From: Muribaculaceae bacterium
Lineage (GTDB): Bacteria; Bacteroidota; Bacteroidia; Bacteroidales; Muribaculaceae
NCBI GenBank assembly: GCA_023665425.1
Contig: JAMPDX010000010.1
Location: forward strand, 1-42,857
Length of the DNA stretch: 42,857 bases
Reading direction: 5' to 3'
In this document: in pieces, positions 8,573 to 16,301 of the stretch
How the letters are laid out: the number at the start of each line of letters is the position of its first letter
How positions within the stretch are numbered: position 1 is the stretch's first letter
Made by a program: the position numbers and the translations under genes
The notes under the pieces: generated by a model
Seen by the model: only the letters and a program-made list of their open reading frames with translations
What the model was told of the DNA's origin: nothing
Databases searched by the model: none

Positions 8573-8594
8573 TTTTATGTTATGCAACATAAAA
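8573..8594. terminator. Terminator hairpin after cdd
   Basis: A perfect 9-bp stem TTTTATGTT/AACATAAAA has a 4-nt loop (ATGC). It lies 36 nt past the cdd stop codon on the minus strand and just upstream of the ald promoter, so it should separate the two transcripts. Confidence 0.6.
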
Positions 8595-8629
8595 CTCCTT
8601 CCCCAGGGTTATCTTCGGCGTTCTCATTA

Positions 8630-9100
8630 TTAAAACTCTGTGAAGCAGAGTGGCAGCAGCGAGGCTATGGAGGGAAGAAGATAACATTCGTCTGCACCAT
8701 ATAATATTACCCGGATGGGATGTCCCTGTTTGTGCTCGTATTCCAACAGTGCCTGGCGGCACGGGCCACATGGCGAAATGGGTTTGTGTTGAAACCCTTC
8801 ATCGTTACAAGCGGCGATGGCTATAACATCCATGTCGTTGTGAGGATAATTGGCAGCAGCATTGAAGCATGCTGAGCGCTCTCCGCACGTGCCTGATGAG
8901 AAGGCCGCATTCTCCTGATTTGCCCCCTTGATGATTACATCATTGTCCAGACGTATTGCCGCTCCTACATGGAAATTGGAGTAAGGTGCGTAGCTACCGT
9001 TGGTGGCCTCCTTAGCGGCCATCACAAGTTCGCGGTCAGCATCTGTAAGCTCTTCAAAGGCGCGCACCTCCACAGGCACGGTAATATTTAGATTCTTCAT
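8630..9100 (-). CDS. cdd: Cytidine deaminase
   Basis: Cdd hydrolyses cytidine and deoxycytidine to uridine forms in pyrimidine salvage. The 156-residue protein has the zinc site of the homotetrameric class: Cys72 and Glu74 in TCGERSA, then Cys111 and Cys114 in PCGPCRQ. NQENAAF (61-67) precedes the active site. It is slightly longer than the usual 130-140 because of an N-terminal segment of about 20 residues. It is transcribed divergently from the glucosaminidase gene across an 81-bp spacer. Confidence 0.96.
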   Translation of the reverse strand: MKNLNITVPVEVRAFEELTDADRELVMAAKEATNGSYAPYSNFHVGAAIRLDNDVIIKGANQENAAFSSGTCGERSACFNAAANYPHNDMDVIAIAACNDEGFQHKPISPCGPCRQALLEYEHKQGHPIRVILYGADECYLLPSIASLLPLCFTEF

Positions 9101-9134
9101 AATATATATGTATGCTGATATGAAAAATTTGTCT

Positions 9135-9156
9135 TAACTTTGCATCTGCAAAGATA
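9135..9156. promoter_or_regulatory. Divergent -7 boxes in a shared palindrome (cdd / glucosaminidase)
   Basis: Plus-strand TAACTTTG (9135-9142) points to the glucosaminidase gene. Minus-strand TATCTTTG (9156-9149) points to cdd. Both match TAnnTTTG and share the inverted repeat CTTTGCA-TC-TGCAAAG. The two polymerases would compete for the same site. -33 elements are not clear on either side. Confidence 0.6.
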
Positions 9157-9181
9157 GATTATCATTAAATATATTCTTACA

Positions 9182-10087
9182 TTGAAAACAAATTTTATTG
9201 TAATATTGTTGGCCGGAATGCTCTTGTTTGCTCTTAGAGCAGAGGGGCAATCACGTGCATCAGTCAAATATAATGAATATATAGAACGATATGCACCCAT
9301 GGCTGTGGAGCAGCAACAGAAGTATGGTGTACCGGCATCCATCACTTTGGCCCAAGGGCTTCTTGAAAGTGCCGCCGGTTGTAGCACACTTGCCACCGAG
9401 GGCAACAATCATTTCGGCATCAAGTGTCACACATCATGGTCAGGCCCCTCCATGCTACGCGATGATGATGCCCCTGACGAGTGCTTTCGTGTCTACGCCG
9501 ACCCCTCTGAGAGCTTTGAAGACCATTCATTATTTTTGGCCAAAGGCAGGCGTTATGCCTTCCTGTTCTCGCTCGAGCCAACCGATTATCACAATTGGGC
9601 TCGCGGGCTCAGTACCGCCGGCTATGCCACAGACCCCAACTATGCACCCCGCTTGATTTCCATTATTGAGCAGTATGGCCTGTATGCCTACGACCGCCCT
9701 GACAGGGAGTCTGACGAGGAGACAGCCCAATTTATTATGGAACAGCTTATGAAGCATCGTGCCGTCCGCCAGTCGCGCGAGCTGTATTATGTTATCGCAG
9801 TGCCCGGTGACACCTATGCCACCATAGCTGCCGAGTTTGGCCTCGATCCGGTAAAGCTCACCGAATACAATGACGGCGCCTCTGCTACCGATGAAATAAA
9901 GGCATGGGAAGAGGTGTACTTTCAGCCGAAACACGACACTCCACCCAAGGGGGTAAAGAAGGTCACCATTGGACAGGATGAGAGTGCTCACTCTCTGTCG
10001 CAGCGCTACGGCATACAGATGTCAGTAATAGAGCGCCTAAACCCCGGATACGTCGACGAGCCCGGCACTCGCCTCAGGCTCAAGTGA
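9182..10087 (+). CDS. Exported glucosaminidase (GH73-like) with C-terminal LysM repeats
   Basis: The product is a probable peptidoglycan hydrolase of 301 residues. A signal peptide (KTNFIVILLAGMLLFALRAEG) is followed by a FlgJ/LytD-type glucosaminidase domain, about 30-175. The likely catalytic Glu62 sits in LAQGLLESAAG, followed by the family-typical NNHFGIKCH. Two LysM-like segments follow: one near 203-252 (YYVIAVPGDTYATIAAEFGL) and a shorter one at the end (KVTIGQDESAHSLSQRYGI). The start is a TTG at 9182; no in-frame ATG precedes the signal peptide, and the -7 box at 9135-9142 is 40 nt upstream. It is divergent to cdd. Confidence 0.88.
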   Translation: MKTNFIVILLAGMLLFALRAEGQSRASVKYNEYIERYAPMAVEQQQKYGVPASITLAQGLLESAAGCSTLATEGNNHFGIKCHTSWSGPSMLRDDDAPDECFRVYADPSESFEDHSLFLAKGRRYAFLFSLEPTDYHNWARGLSTAGYATDPNYAPRLISIIEQYGLYAYDRPDRESDEETAQFIMEQLMKHRAVRQSRELYYVIAVPGDTYATIAAEFGLDPVKLTEYNDGASATDEIKAWEEVYFQPKHDTPPKGVKKVTIGQDESAHSLSQRYGIQMSVIERLNPGYVDEPGTRLRLK

Positions 10088-10141
10088 GGGCATAGAGTCC
10101 AGATGGGCTGTTTTGCATCGCTCAATTTGACTGTTTAAACG

Positions 10142-10341
10142 GTAAGTAGCTGAGAAAAATTAATCATCAAATGTATAACAGTAGATAAGATTGATTTGAA
10201 CAAAAATTTCACTTTATCTTCGGCGCTTTTTGCCGTCTTCATCAGGAGCTTAGCTCGCTAAGCTCCTTCTTCAGCCAACAAAAATGACTCGAAGATAAAG
10301 CAAAATTTTATGTTCATTAATTTTTCTCATCTACTTATTAC
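10142..10341. repeat. Large imperfect inverted repeat, possible MITE or structured RNA
   Basis: The 425-bp gene-free stretch 10088-10512 is dominated by this palindrome. Its centre is a perfect 11-bp inverted repeat AGGAGCTTAGC-TC-GCTAAGCTCCT (10244-10267). Outward the arms keep pairing, for example CTTTATCTTCG on the left with CGAAGATAAAG on the right, and GAGAAAAATTAAT with ATTAATTTTTCTC near the ends. The left arm is about 28 nt longer because a tip-like sequence (GTAGATAAGATTGAT) is repeated. No coding potential and no clear target-site duplication were seen. Confidence 0.75.
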
Positions 10342-10420
10342 GAGGGTAATTATCAAAAATATGTTGTAAAACATGTTTATTTATTTTAATGCTTATGGGG
10401 TATTGTACGGAAAATTTTTG

Positions 10421-10428
10421 TAATTTTG
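10421..10428 (+). promoter_or_regulatory. -7 box of the 2-oxoacid oxidoreductase operon
   Basis: TAATTTTG matches TAnnTTTG and lies 84 nt before the ferredoxin ATG. A TTG at 10403-10405 is only 15 nt upstream, so the -33 element is weak. Confidence 0.5.
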
Positions 10429-10512
10429 TCATGGATATTTGCAGCCCACGAGGACCAATGGTTTGAATATAGCTGCAACTAACTGTGAATCAACCTAATA
10501 ATAATACCAAAT

Positions 10513-10740
10513 ATGGCAAAAGTAAAAGGAGCTATTACCGTGAACACAGTGCGCTGCAAGGGATGCAACCTTTGCGTGGTGGCCTGTCCGACAGACACCC
10601 TGGCACTTTCTCCCGAGGTCAATGACCGAGGATACCATTTCGCCTATATGGCAAACCCTGACAAATGTACCGGCTGCTGCTCATGCGCTTGGGTATGTCC
10701 CGACGCTTGCATCGAGGTTTATCGTGTCAAGGTAGATTAA
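10513..10740 (+). CDS. 2x[4Fe-4S] ferredoxin-type subunit of 2-oxoacid oxidoreductase
   Basis: This 75-residue protein carries two [4Fe-4S] motifs: Cys15, 18, 21, 25 (CKGCNLCVVAC) and Cys52, 55, 58, 62 (CTGCCSCAWVC). It is the delta-type electron-transfer subunit that moves electrons out of the thiamine-diphosphate active site towards free ferredoxin. It is the first of four co-directional genes, with only 40 bp to the alpha-type subunit. Alone it would be a generic ferredoxin; context makes the subunit call. Confidence 0.93.
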   Translation: MAKVKGAITVNTVRCKGCNLCVVACPTDTLALSPEVNDRGYHFAYMANPDKCTGCCSCAWVCPDACIEVYRVKVD

Positions 10741-10780
10741 ATCTATTAACCAATCAAAACACAGTCCACATTCAATCGAT

Positions 10781-11863
10781 ATGAAAGAAGAAGTAAGACT
10801 TATGAAGGGTAACGAGGCTATCGCACACGCCGCTATTCGCTACGGCTGCGACGGCTACTTCGGCTACCCCATCACCCCCCAGTCAGAAGTGCTTGAGACA
10901 CTCGAAGAACTCATGCCGTGGGAGACCACCGGCATGGTAGTGCTGCAGGCAGAGTCAGAGCTCGCCGCTATTAATATGGTGTACGGCGGTGCCGCTTCAG
11001 GTAAGGCCGTCATGACCTCATCATCATCTCCCGGTGTCAGCCTCAAGCAGGAGGGTATATCATATATAGCCGCTGCCGAGCTCCCCGCACTGGTGCTCAA
11101 CGTAATGCGTGGCGGCCCCGGTCTGGGTACTATCCAGCCCTCTCAGGCAGACTACTTCCAGGCCTGCAAGGGTGGTGGCCATGGTGACTATCACCTCATC
11201 GTCCTGGCTCCCGCTACAGTACAGGAGATGGTAGACTTCGTGGGCCTCGGTTTCGACCTGGCTTTCAAATATACTAACCCCGCCATGATTCTCGCCGACG
11301 GTATCGTGGGCCAGATGATGGAGAAGGTGGTTCTTCCCGAGCAGCGTCCCCGCCGCACTGACGATGAGGTGCGCAAGCAGTGCCCCTGGGCTGCCAACGG
11401 TCGCAAAGACCTGCGCAAGCGCAACGTCATAACCTCTCTCGAACTTGAGAGCTCTCGCATGGAGGTCATCAACGAGCGTCTGCAGGCTCGCTACGCCGAG
11501 ATAGCCAAGAATGAGACTCGCTGGGAAGAAATCGACACTAAAGATGCTGACTACCTGCTCATCGCCTTCGGTACTGTGGCTCGTATCTGCGCCAAGGCCA
11601 AAGAGGTGGCTGCCAAGGAGGGCATCAAAGTGGGCATCGTGCGCCCCATCACTCTGTGGCCCTTCCCCTACGAGGCTATCGAGAAGGCTGCTCAAGGCAA
11701 GAAGGGTATCCTCTGTGTTGAGCTCAACGCCGGCCAGATGATTGAGGATGTACGCCTCGCTGTACATGACAACCTCCCCGTAGAGCACTTCGGCCGCCTG
11801 GGCGGTATCATCCCCAGCCCTGACGAGGTTCTCAAGGCCCTCAAAGAGAAAATCATTAAATAA
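10781..11863 (+). CDS. vorB: 2-oxoacid:ferredoxin oxidoreductase alpha subunit (VorB/KorA type)
   Basis: The 360-residue protein is the alpha (pyrimidine-binding and transketolase C-terminal) subunit of a ferredoxin-dependent 2-oxoacid oxidoreductase. It shows the GYPITPQSEVLE motif (29-40), the SSSSPG segment around residues 85-90, and a later domain with VGIVRPITLWPFP. Bacteroidota homologues are usually called VorB (3-methyl-2-oxobutanoate) or KorA (2-oxoglutarate); sequence reading cannot decide. The complex makes acyl-CoA, CO2 and reduced ferredoxin from a 2-oxoacid, or fixes CO2 in reverse. Separate alpha, beta, gamma and delta genes distinguish it from the single-chain NifJ elsewhere in this window. 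Confidence 0.92.
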   Translation: MKEEVRLMKGNEAIAHAAIRYGCDGYFGYPITPQSEVLETLEELMPWETTGMVVLQAESELAAINMVYGGAASGKAVMTSSSSPGVSLKQEGISYIAAAELPALVLNVMRGGPGLGTIQPSQADYFQACKGGGHGDYHLIVLAPATVQEMVDFVGLGFDLAFKYTNPAMILADGIVGQMMEKVVLPEQRPRRTDDEVRKQCPWAANGRKDLRKRNVITSLELESSRMEVINERLQARYAEIAKNETRWEEIDTKDADYLLIAFGTVARICAKAKEVAAKEGIKVGIVRPITLWPFPYEAIEKAAQGKKGILCVELNAGQMIEDVRLAVHDNLPVEHFGRLGGIIPSPDEVLKALKEKIIK

Positions 11864-11885
11864 CTAACCCTCTGAATCCTTACCA

Positions 11886-12647
11886 ATGGAAATCAATGAT
11901 ATCATCCGCGAGGAAAACAAGGTATATTGCAAGCCTGAACTCCTCGATGAAGTGCACATGCACTACTGCCCCGGCTGCTCCCATGGTGTAATCCACAAAC
12001 TCGTGGCCGAGGTTATCGCCGAAATGGGCATCACTGAGAAGACTGTAGGTGTCAGCCCTGTAGGTTGCGCCGTGTTCGCATACAACTATATCGATGTAGA
12101 CTGGGTAGAAGCCGCCCATGGCCGTGCTCCCGCCGTAGCTACCGCCGAAAGCCGCCTGTGGCCTGAAAACGTTGTCTTCACTTATCAAGGCGACGGTGAT
12201 ATGTCAGCTATCGGTACTGCCGAGTCAATCCACGCTGCCAACCGCGGCGAGAACATCGTCATGATCTTCGTCAACAACGCCATCTATGGTATGACAGGCG
12301 GTCAGATGGCCCCCACCACTCTCGTAGGCCAGAAGACTGCTACTACCCCCTATGGTCGTCGTATTGACCTGAACGGTCACCCCCTCGAGATCACCAACCT
12401 CATGGCTATTCTCGACGGTACTTGCTACGTAACCCGTCAGGCTGTACACACTCCCGCTGCCGTACGCAAGACTAAAGCTGCTCTCAAGAAGGCATTTGAG
12501 AACGCTATGGCCAAGAAGGGTACTTCTGTAGTTGAGGTAGTTGCTACCTGCAACTCCGGCTGGAAGATGACTCCCGAAAAGGCTAACGAGTGGATGGTAG
12601 AACACATGTTCGAGAAATACCCCTTAGGTGACCTTAAAAACAACTAA
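11886..12647 (+). CDS. 2-oxoacid:ferredoxin oxidoreductase beta subunit (thiamine diphosphate-binding)
   Basis: This 253-residue subunit binds thiamine diphosphate. It has CPGCSHG (28-34), with cysteines often linked to a proximal [4Fe-4S] cluster, and the ThDP/Mg motif GDGD (102-105) followed by N-N-x-x-Y-G-M-T-G-G-Q (130-140). The motif reads almost exactly as in KorB/VorC-type proteins. It lies 22 bp after the alpha gene and 18 bp before the gamma gene. Substrate choice between 2-oxoglutarate and branched-chain oxoacids is unresolved. Confidence 0.93.
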   Translation: MEINDIIREENKVYCKPELLDEVHMHYCPGCSHGVIHKLVAEVIAEMGITEKTVGVSPVGCAVFAYNYIDVDWVEAAHGRAPAVATAESRLWPENVVFTYQGDGDMSAIGTAESIHAANRGENIVMIFVNNAIYGMTGGQMAPTTLVGQKTATTPYGRRIDLNGHPLEITNLMAILDGTCYVTRQAVHTPAAVRKTKAALKKAFENAMAKKGTSVVEVVATCNSGWKMTPEKANEWMVEHMFEKYPLGDLKNN

Positions 12648-12665
12648 TTAACCAGAAAACAAGTT

Positions 12666-13208
12666 ATGACACAAGAAATAATTGTAGCCGGTTTTGGCGG
12701 TCAGGGTGTCCTCTCTATGGGTAAAATCCTCGCCTACTCAGGCTTGATGGACGACAAGGAAGTGACCTGGATGCCCGCTTACGGCCCCGAACAGCGCGGT
12801 GGTACTGCCAATGTCACTGTTATCCTCTCTGACGAGAAGATCTCTTCACCCATCCTCGATTCTTACGACATCGCAGTAGTGCTCAACCAGCAGTCTCTCG
12901 ACAAGTTTGAGAGCAAGGTTAAGCCCGGCGGCGTACTCATCTATGATGACAACGGTATCCACAATCCCCCGAAGCGTGACGATATACGCGTTGTCCGCAT
13001 CGAGGCCATGAATGCTTGTCTGGAGATGGGTAACACCAAGACCTACAACATGGTAGTGATGGGTGCCCTGCTCGAAATGATGGACTACAAGCTCCCCATG
13101 GAGAATATCATCAAGGGCCTGAAGAAAAGCCTCCCCGAGCGTCACCACAAGCTCATCCCCCTCAACGAAGCTGCCATCGAGAAAGGTAAAACCCTCGTTA
13201 AGCACTAA
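12666..13208 (+). CDS. 2-oxoacid:ferredoxin oxidoreductase gamma subunit
   Basis: The 180-residue protein is the gamma (POR_N-type catalytic accessory) subunit. It opens with the characteristic GFGGQGVLSMGKILAYSG and carries MPAYGPEQRGGTANV, a strongly conserved stretch near residue 37. It is the last gene of the four-gene operon and is followed by a terminator hairpin at 13235. With the beta subunit it contributes to CoA binding and the catalytic dimer. Confidence 0.94.
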   Translation: MTQEIIVAGFGGQGVLSMGKILAYSGLMDDKEVTWMPAYGPEQRGGTANVTVILSDEKISSPILDSYDIAVVLNQQSLDKFESKVKPGGVLIYDDNGIHNPPKRDDIRVVRIEAMNACLEMGNTKTYNMVVMGALLEMMDYKLPMENIIKGLKKSLPERHHKLIPLNEAAIEKGKTLVKH

Positions 13209-13234
13209 TCAGCTTATCCATAATACACTATATC

Positions 13235-13263
13235 AGCCCGGCCAATGGTCGGGCTGTTTTTTT
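13235..13263 (+). terminator. Rho-independent terminator of the oxidoreductase operon
   Basis: Stem AGCCCG/CGGGCT (13235-13240 and 13250-13255), with extra pairing in the loop, is followed by GTTTTTTT. It lies 26 nt after the gamma-subunit stop codon. Confidence 0.85.
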
Positions 13264-13272
13264 GTGCTTTAT

Positions 13273-13466
13273 TCAAGTTTCGCAATTAATATTTAATTGA
13301 ATATGTAATGGTTAAGAGTGTCCGCAAGGACACCGACTTATAGTAACCCTGTATGCACGCGGCGATAGCCGTGGGTGTGTGGGGTTGGTTAGACAGACAA
13401 AAGGCGTGCGTAGCCCGCCGAATTACGGCTTGTTAATGTTTTAGGGGAGATCTTGCGAAACTTGAA
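13273..13466. mobile_element. MITE-like element, complete copy (TIRs plus 8-bp TSD)
   Basis: The element starts TCAAGTTTCGCAA (13273-13285) and ends TTGCGAAACTTGA (13453-13465), a perfect 13-bp terminal inverted repeat. It is flanked by direct repeats TGCTTTAT (13265-13272 and 13467-13474), which reads as an 8-bp target-site duplication. The inside is non-coding and GC-rich, with GGACACCGACTTATAGT and a GGCGTGCGTAGCCCGCC hairpin. A second, right-truncated or diverged copy is at 17747. It fills most of the 321-bp gene-free stretch 13209-13529. Confidence 0.8.
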
Positions 13467-13517
13467 TGCTTTATCACAAATTTTGGCTTTCCGAGGGCTC
13501 ATGTTGAAAAAAAATTG

Positions 13518-13525
13518 TAACTTTG
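13518..13525 (+). promoter_or_regulatory. -7 box 4 nt ahead of the gh3 start codon
   Basis: TAACTTTG matches TAnnTTTG. Only GGGT separates it from the ATG at 13530, so transcription would begin at or within the start codon (leaderless mRNA). The -33 region is poor. The box lies just outside the MITE's right flank. Confidence 0.6.
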
Positions 13526-13529
13526 GGGT

Positions 13530-15074
13530 ATGATTGATTTTACAGGCATAGTACGCGGCAGATTTGTCAAACAGGCGAGACGCATGGATAGCTGGGCCTC
13601 CGACAATAATGCTCATGACGCACAGATAAGGGTGCTCCGCAGTTTGCTCAACAAAGCCGCCTGCACGGAGGTCGGTAAGAAGTATAAATTCAGTGAGTTG
13701 GCACATCTGCCCGACGATGAACTCGCCGCCGCATATCGCGAAGCCGTGCCGGTGGTTGAATACGAAGATATCCGAAACCTCACGGAGCAGATGGTGCAGG
13801 GGCAGCCGGACCTGCTTTGGCCCGGCGTATGTCGCAACTTCGCACAGTCGAGCGGCACCAGTGGCGGCAAGTCCAAATACATACCTATTACTCTCGACTC
13901 ACTGAAAATCAATCATATACCCGGCGCTTCAGATGTTGTGGCATCATACCTGAGACTTAATCCCAAATCAAAAATATTCTCGGGCAAAGCTCTCATCCTC
14001 GGTGGCTCATTTGCCAACGAACTCGGTGATAATGTACCCAAGGGAGCCAAAGTAGGCGACCTCAGCGCCACTCTCATTGACCGCACCCCGGCGCTCGCTA
14101 ACCTCTTTAGGATTCCCGACAAGCACACTGCACTCATGGCCGACTGGGAAGAGAAGCTCCCCGCAATTATCAACGCAGCCTCGAGAGCAAATGTCACCAA
14201 CCTCAGCGGTGTGCCCTCATGGTTCTTGATACTGCTACGACGCATGATGTCAGAACGCGGAGTAGACAACTTGCACAAGATATGGCCCAACCTGGAAGTA
14301 TTCTTCCACGGAGGCATATCCTTCAAGCCATATCGTGCCCAATATGAGGAGTTTACTGACCCTGAGAAAATGCGTTTCCTTGAGACATATAACGCCTCCG
14401 AGGGGTTCTTTGCAACACAGACAGCATTTGCAGACCCCACCATGCAGCTGCTGCTCGACCGCGGTGTCTATTATGAGTTTGCTCCCCTGCTTACAGAGGG
14501 TATTTATGGCGATCCCATATGCCTCGATGATGTGGAGCCGGGCCGCACATACGCGCTGATTATCACAGCCTGCAACGGCCTGTGGCGATACTCCTTGGGG
14601 GACACAGTCAAAATAGCCTCCGGAGCTCCCGGGCGCATCACGATAGCCGGGCGCACCAAGAGCTATATCAACGCCTTTGGCGAAGAGCTAATGGAGCACA
14701 ATGCAGATGCTGCCATGTCTGCCGCCTGCGCCGCCACCGGCGCACGTGTGGCCAATTACACCGCCGGCCCTGTATATGCCGAAGGGGGCAAGCGCGGACA
14801 TCATCACTGGCTCATAGAGTGGACTCGCCAACCGGCTGACACGGAGCAATTTGCCGACATCCTGGACCTCGAGCTGCAAAAAGTCAACTCCGACTACCAG
14901 GCCAAGCGAGCCGGCGGCATCTTCCTTGACCGCCTCGAGCTCACCACCGTTCCCCCCGGCCTCTTCGACCGTTGGCTCGCCACCCACGGCACCGGCAAAC
15001 TCGGCGGCCAGCGCAAACTACCCCGCCTCTCACCAACCCCTACCCTCATCACCAACCTCCTCGCCCTCCTCTAA
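13530..15074 (+). CDS. GH3-family adenylate-forming amidosynthetase homologue
   Basis: GH3 proteins of plants join amino acids to acyl acids such as auxin or jasmonate through an acyl-adenylate; the natural substrates of bacterial members are unknown. The 514-residue product has the ANL phosphate-binding loop FAQSSGTSGGKSKYIP (104-119), a hinge region with LWRYSLGDTVKI, and a small C-terminal domain with SYINAFGEELMEHNADAA. Length is right for the bacterial family. It is probably leaderless. Only 15 bp separate its stop from the ATP-grasp gene, so four genes likely form one transcript. The 3' end is very C-rich, in sharp contrast to the A+T-rich genes that follow. Confidence 0.88.
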   Translation: MIDFTGIVRGRFVKQARRMDSWASDNNAHDAQIRVLRSLLNKAACTEVGKKYKFSELAHLPDDELAAAYREAVPVVEYEDIRNLTEQMVQGQPDLLWPGVCRNFAQSSGTSGGKSKYIPITLDSLKINHIPGASDVVASYLRLNPKSKIFSGKALILGGSFANELGDNVPKGAKVGDLSATLIDRTPALANLFRIPDKHTALMADWEEKLPAIINAASRANVTNLSGVPSWFLILLRRMMSERGVDNLHKIWPNLEVFFHGGISFKPYRAQYEEFTDPEKMRFLETYNASEGFFATQTAFADPTMQLLLDRGVYYEFAPLLTEGIYGDPICLDDVEPGRTYALIITACNGLWRYSLGDTVKIASGAPGRITIAGRTKSYINAFGEELMEHNADAAMSAACAATGARVANYTAGPVYAEGGKRGHHHWLIEWTRQPADTEQFADILDLELQKVNSDYQAKRAGGIFLDRLELTTVPPGLFDRWLATHGTGKLGGQRKLPRLSPTPTLITNLLALL

Positions 15075-15089
15075 TCCAAACTGCAATCC

Positions 15090-16301
15090 ATGTCAAAAAT
15101 TCCCAAGATATTATTATTAGGTGGTTCAAAGCAGCAAGTCCCAATTATTAAGGAAGCTAAGCGGATGGGGTATTATACTGTACTGATAGATTACCTTCAT
15201 GATAATCCGGGTCAGTTTTTTGCAGATAAATGGTATAAAGAGAGCACCACAGATATATTAAAAGTTTATAAAATAGCTAAAGAAGAAGGTGTTAGCGGCA
15301 TTCTCGCTTACGCCTCAGACCCGGCCGCAATACCGGCTGCCAAAGTGTGTGAATTATTAAGTTTACCCACAAATCCGGTCAAGTCAATCGAGACTTTAGG
15401 ACTAAAACACTTGTTCAGGAATTTCTTATCTAATAATGGATTTGCCTGTCCCCAAAAAGTTGATTTTAAAGCTTCATTGCCAGCTGAAGAAGTTTTAAAT
15501 AAAATAACAGAACTCAAGTATCCCTTATTGATAAAGCCAACAGATTCATCCGGCTCAAAGGGAATAACGTATATTACCTCTCCTGCGAAGATAAATTCAG
15601 CACTCAGTAAGGCCAAGAGATTTTCTCGAAATGGAATTTTAATAGCTGAAGAGTCTATAAATCCGACTTTTAATAACATCCTGATTGGTGGCGACATCTT
15701 TGTCGATGAAGGCAAAATTATCTTGTTTGGAGACATGGAATGTCTGCGGCATTCGGATATAAGTCTCCTTCCCTTGGGAGAAAAGTGGCCGGCAGGTTTA
15801 AGTCTAAATCAAAAAAATAAATTATATACTGAGTTGCAGAGACTTATAACATTACTCAATATTAACACCGGCGAATTTAATATTGAGGTGCAAGTTGACT
15901 CAAACGATAATTTATATATAATGGAGGTGGGCCCGCGTGCCGGCGGCAATATGCTCCCCATACAGCTTTCTGATATATTCAATATCAATCTGTTGCAGGC
16001 AAACGTCGCTGTGGCTATGGGAGAAAAGTTGACATTAAATCCGCAACAGCAATCCAAAGGTTATTTGACATACGTCCTGCATAGCAGATTGTCCGGGAAA
16101 TTTGATAATGTAATATATGATAAAGAAATAGAGCAATATATATATCGGAAAGTGTATTATAAAAAAAGAGGTGATAAGGTAGAGGCTTTTGACGGGTCAA
16201 ACAAGGCATTGGGTATAGTATTTATGCAATTTCCTTCGCCGAAAGTTATGAACCAAATTGCAGATAGAATTCCGGATCTAATCAAAATAAAGCTATTATG
16301 A
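15090..16301 (+). CDS. ATP-grasp carboxylate-amine ligase family protein
   Basis: ATP-grasp ligases form amide or related bonds through acyl-phosphates. The 403-residue protein has a pre-ATP-grasp Rossmann-like domain (KILLLGGSKQQVPIIKEAKR), ATP-binding Lys149 (LLIKPTD) and the glycine-rich loop SSGSKGI (153-159). Metal-binding acidic residues appear at Glu266 (NIEVQVD) and Glu279 (IMEVGPRAGG). It is closest in look to PurK/CarB-like ligases found in surface polysaccharide and natural product clusters; the substrate is unknown. The gene is much richer in A+T than gh3 or ychF. It overlaps the next gene by 4 nt (ATGA). Confidence 0.85.
   Translation: MSKIPKILLLGGSKQQVPIIKEAKRMGYYTVLIDYLHDNPGQFFADKWYKESTTDILKVYKIAKEEGVSGILAYASDPAAIPAAKVCELLSLPTNPVKSIETLGLKHLFRNFLSNNGFACPQKVDFKASLPAEEVLNKITELKYPLLIKPTDSSGSKGITYITSPAKINSALSKAKRFSRNGILIAEESINPTFNNILIGGDIFVDEGKIILFGDMECLRHSDISLLPLGEKWPAGLSLNQKNKLYTELQRLITLLNINTGEFNIEVQVDSNDNLYIMEVGPRAGGNMLPIQLSDIFNINLLQANVAVAMGEKLTLNPQQQSKGYLTYVLHSRLSGKFDNVIYDKEIEQYIYRKVYYKKRGDKVEAFDGSNKALGIVFMQFPSPKVMNQIADRIPDLIKIKLL

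Noticed and set aside
11060..11788. Minus-strand open frame of 242 codons
   Set aside because: It is antisense to the oxidoreductase alpha subunit, whose motifs are clear on the plus strand.
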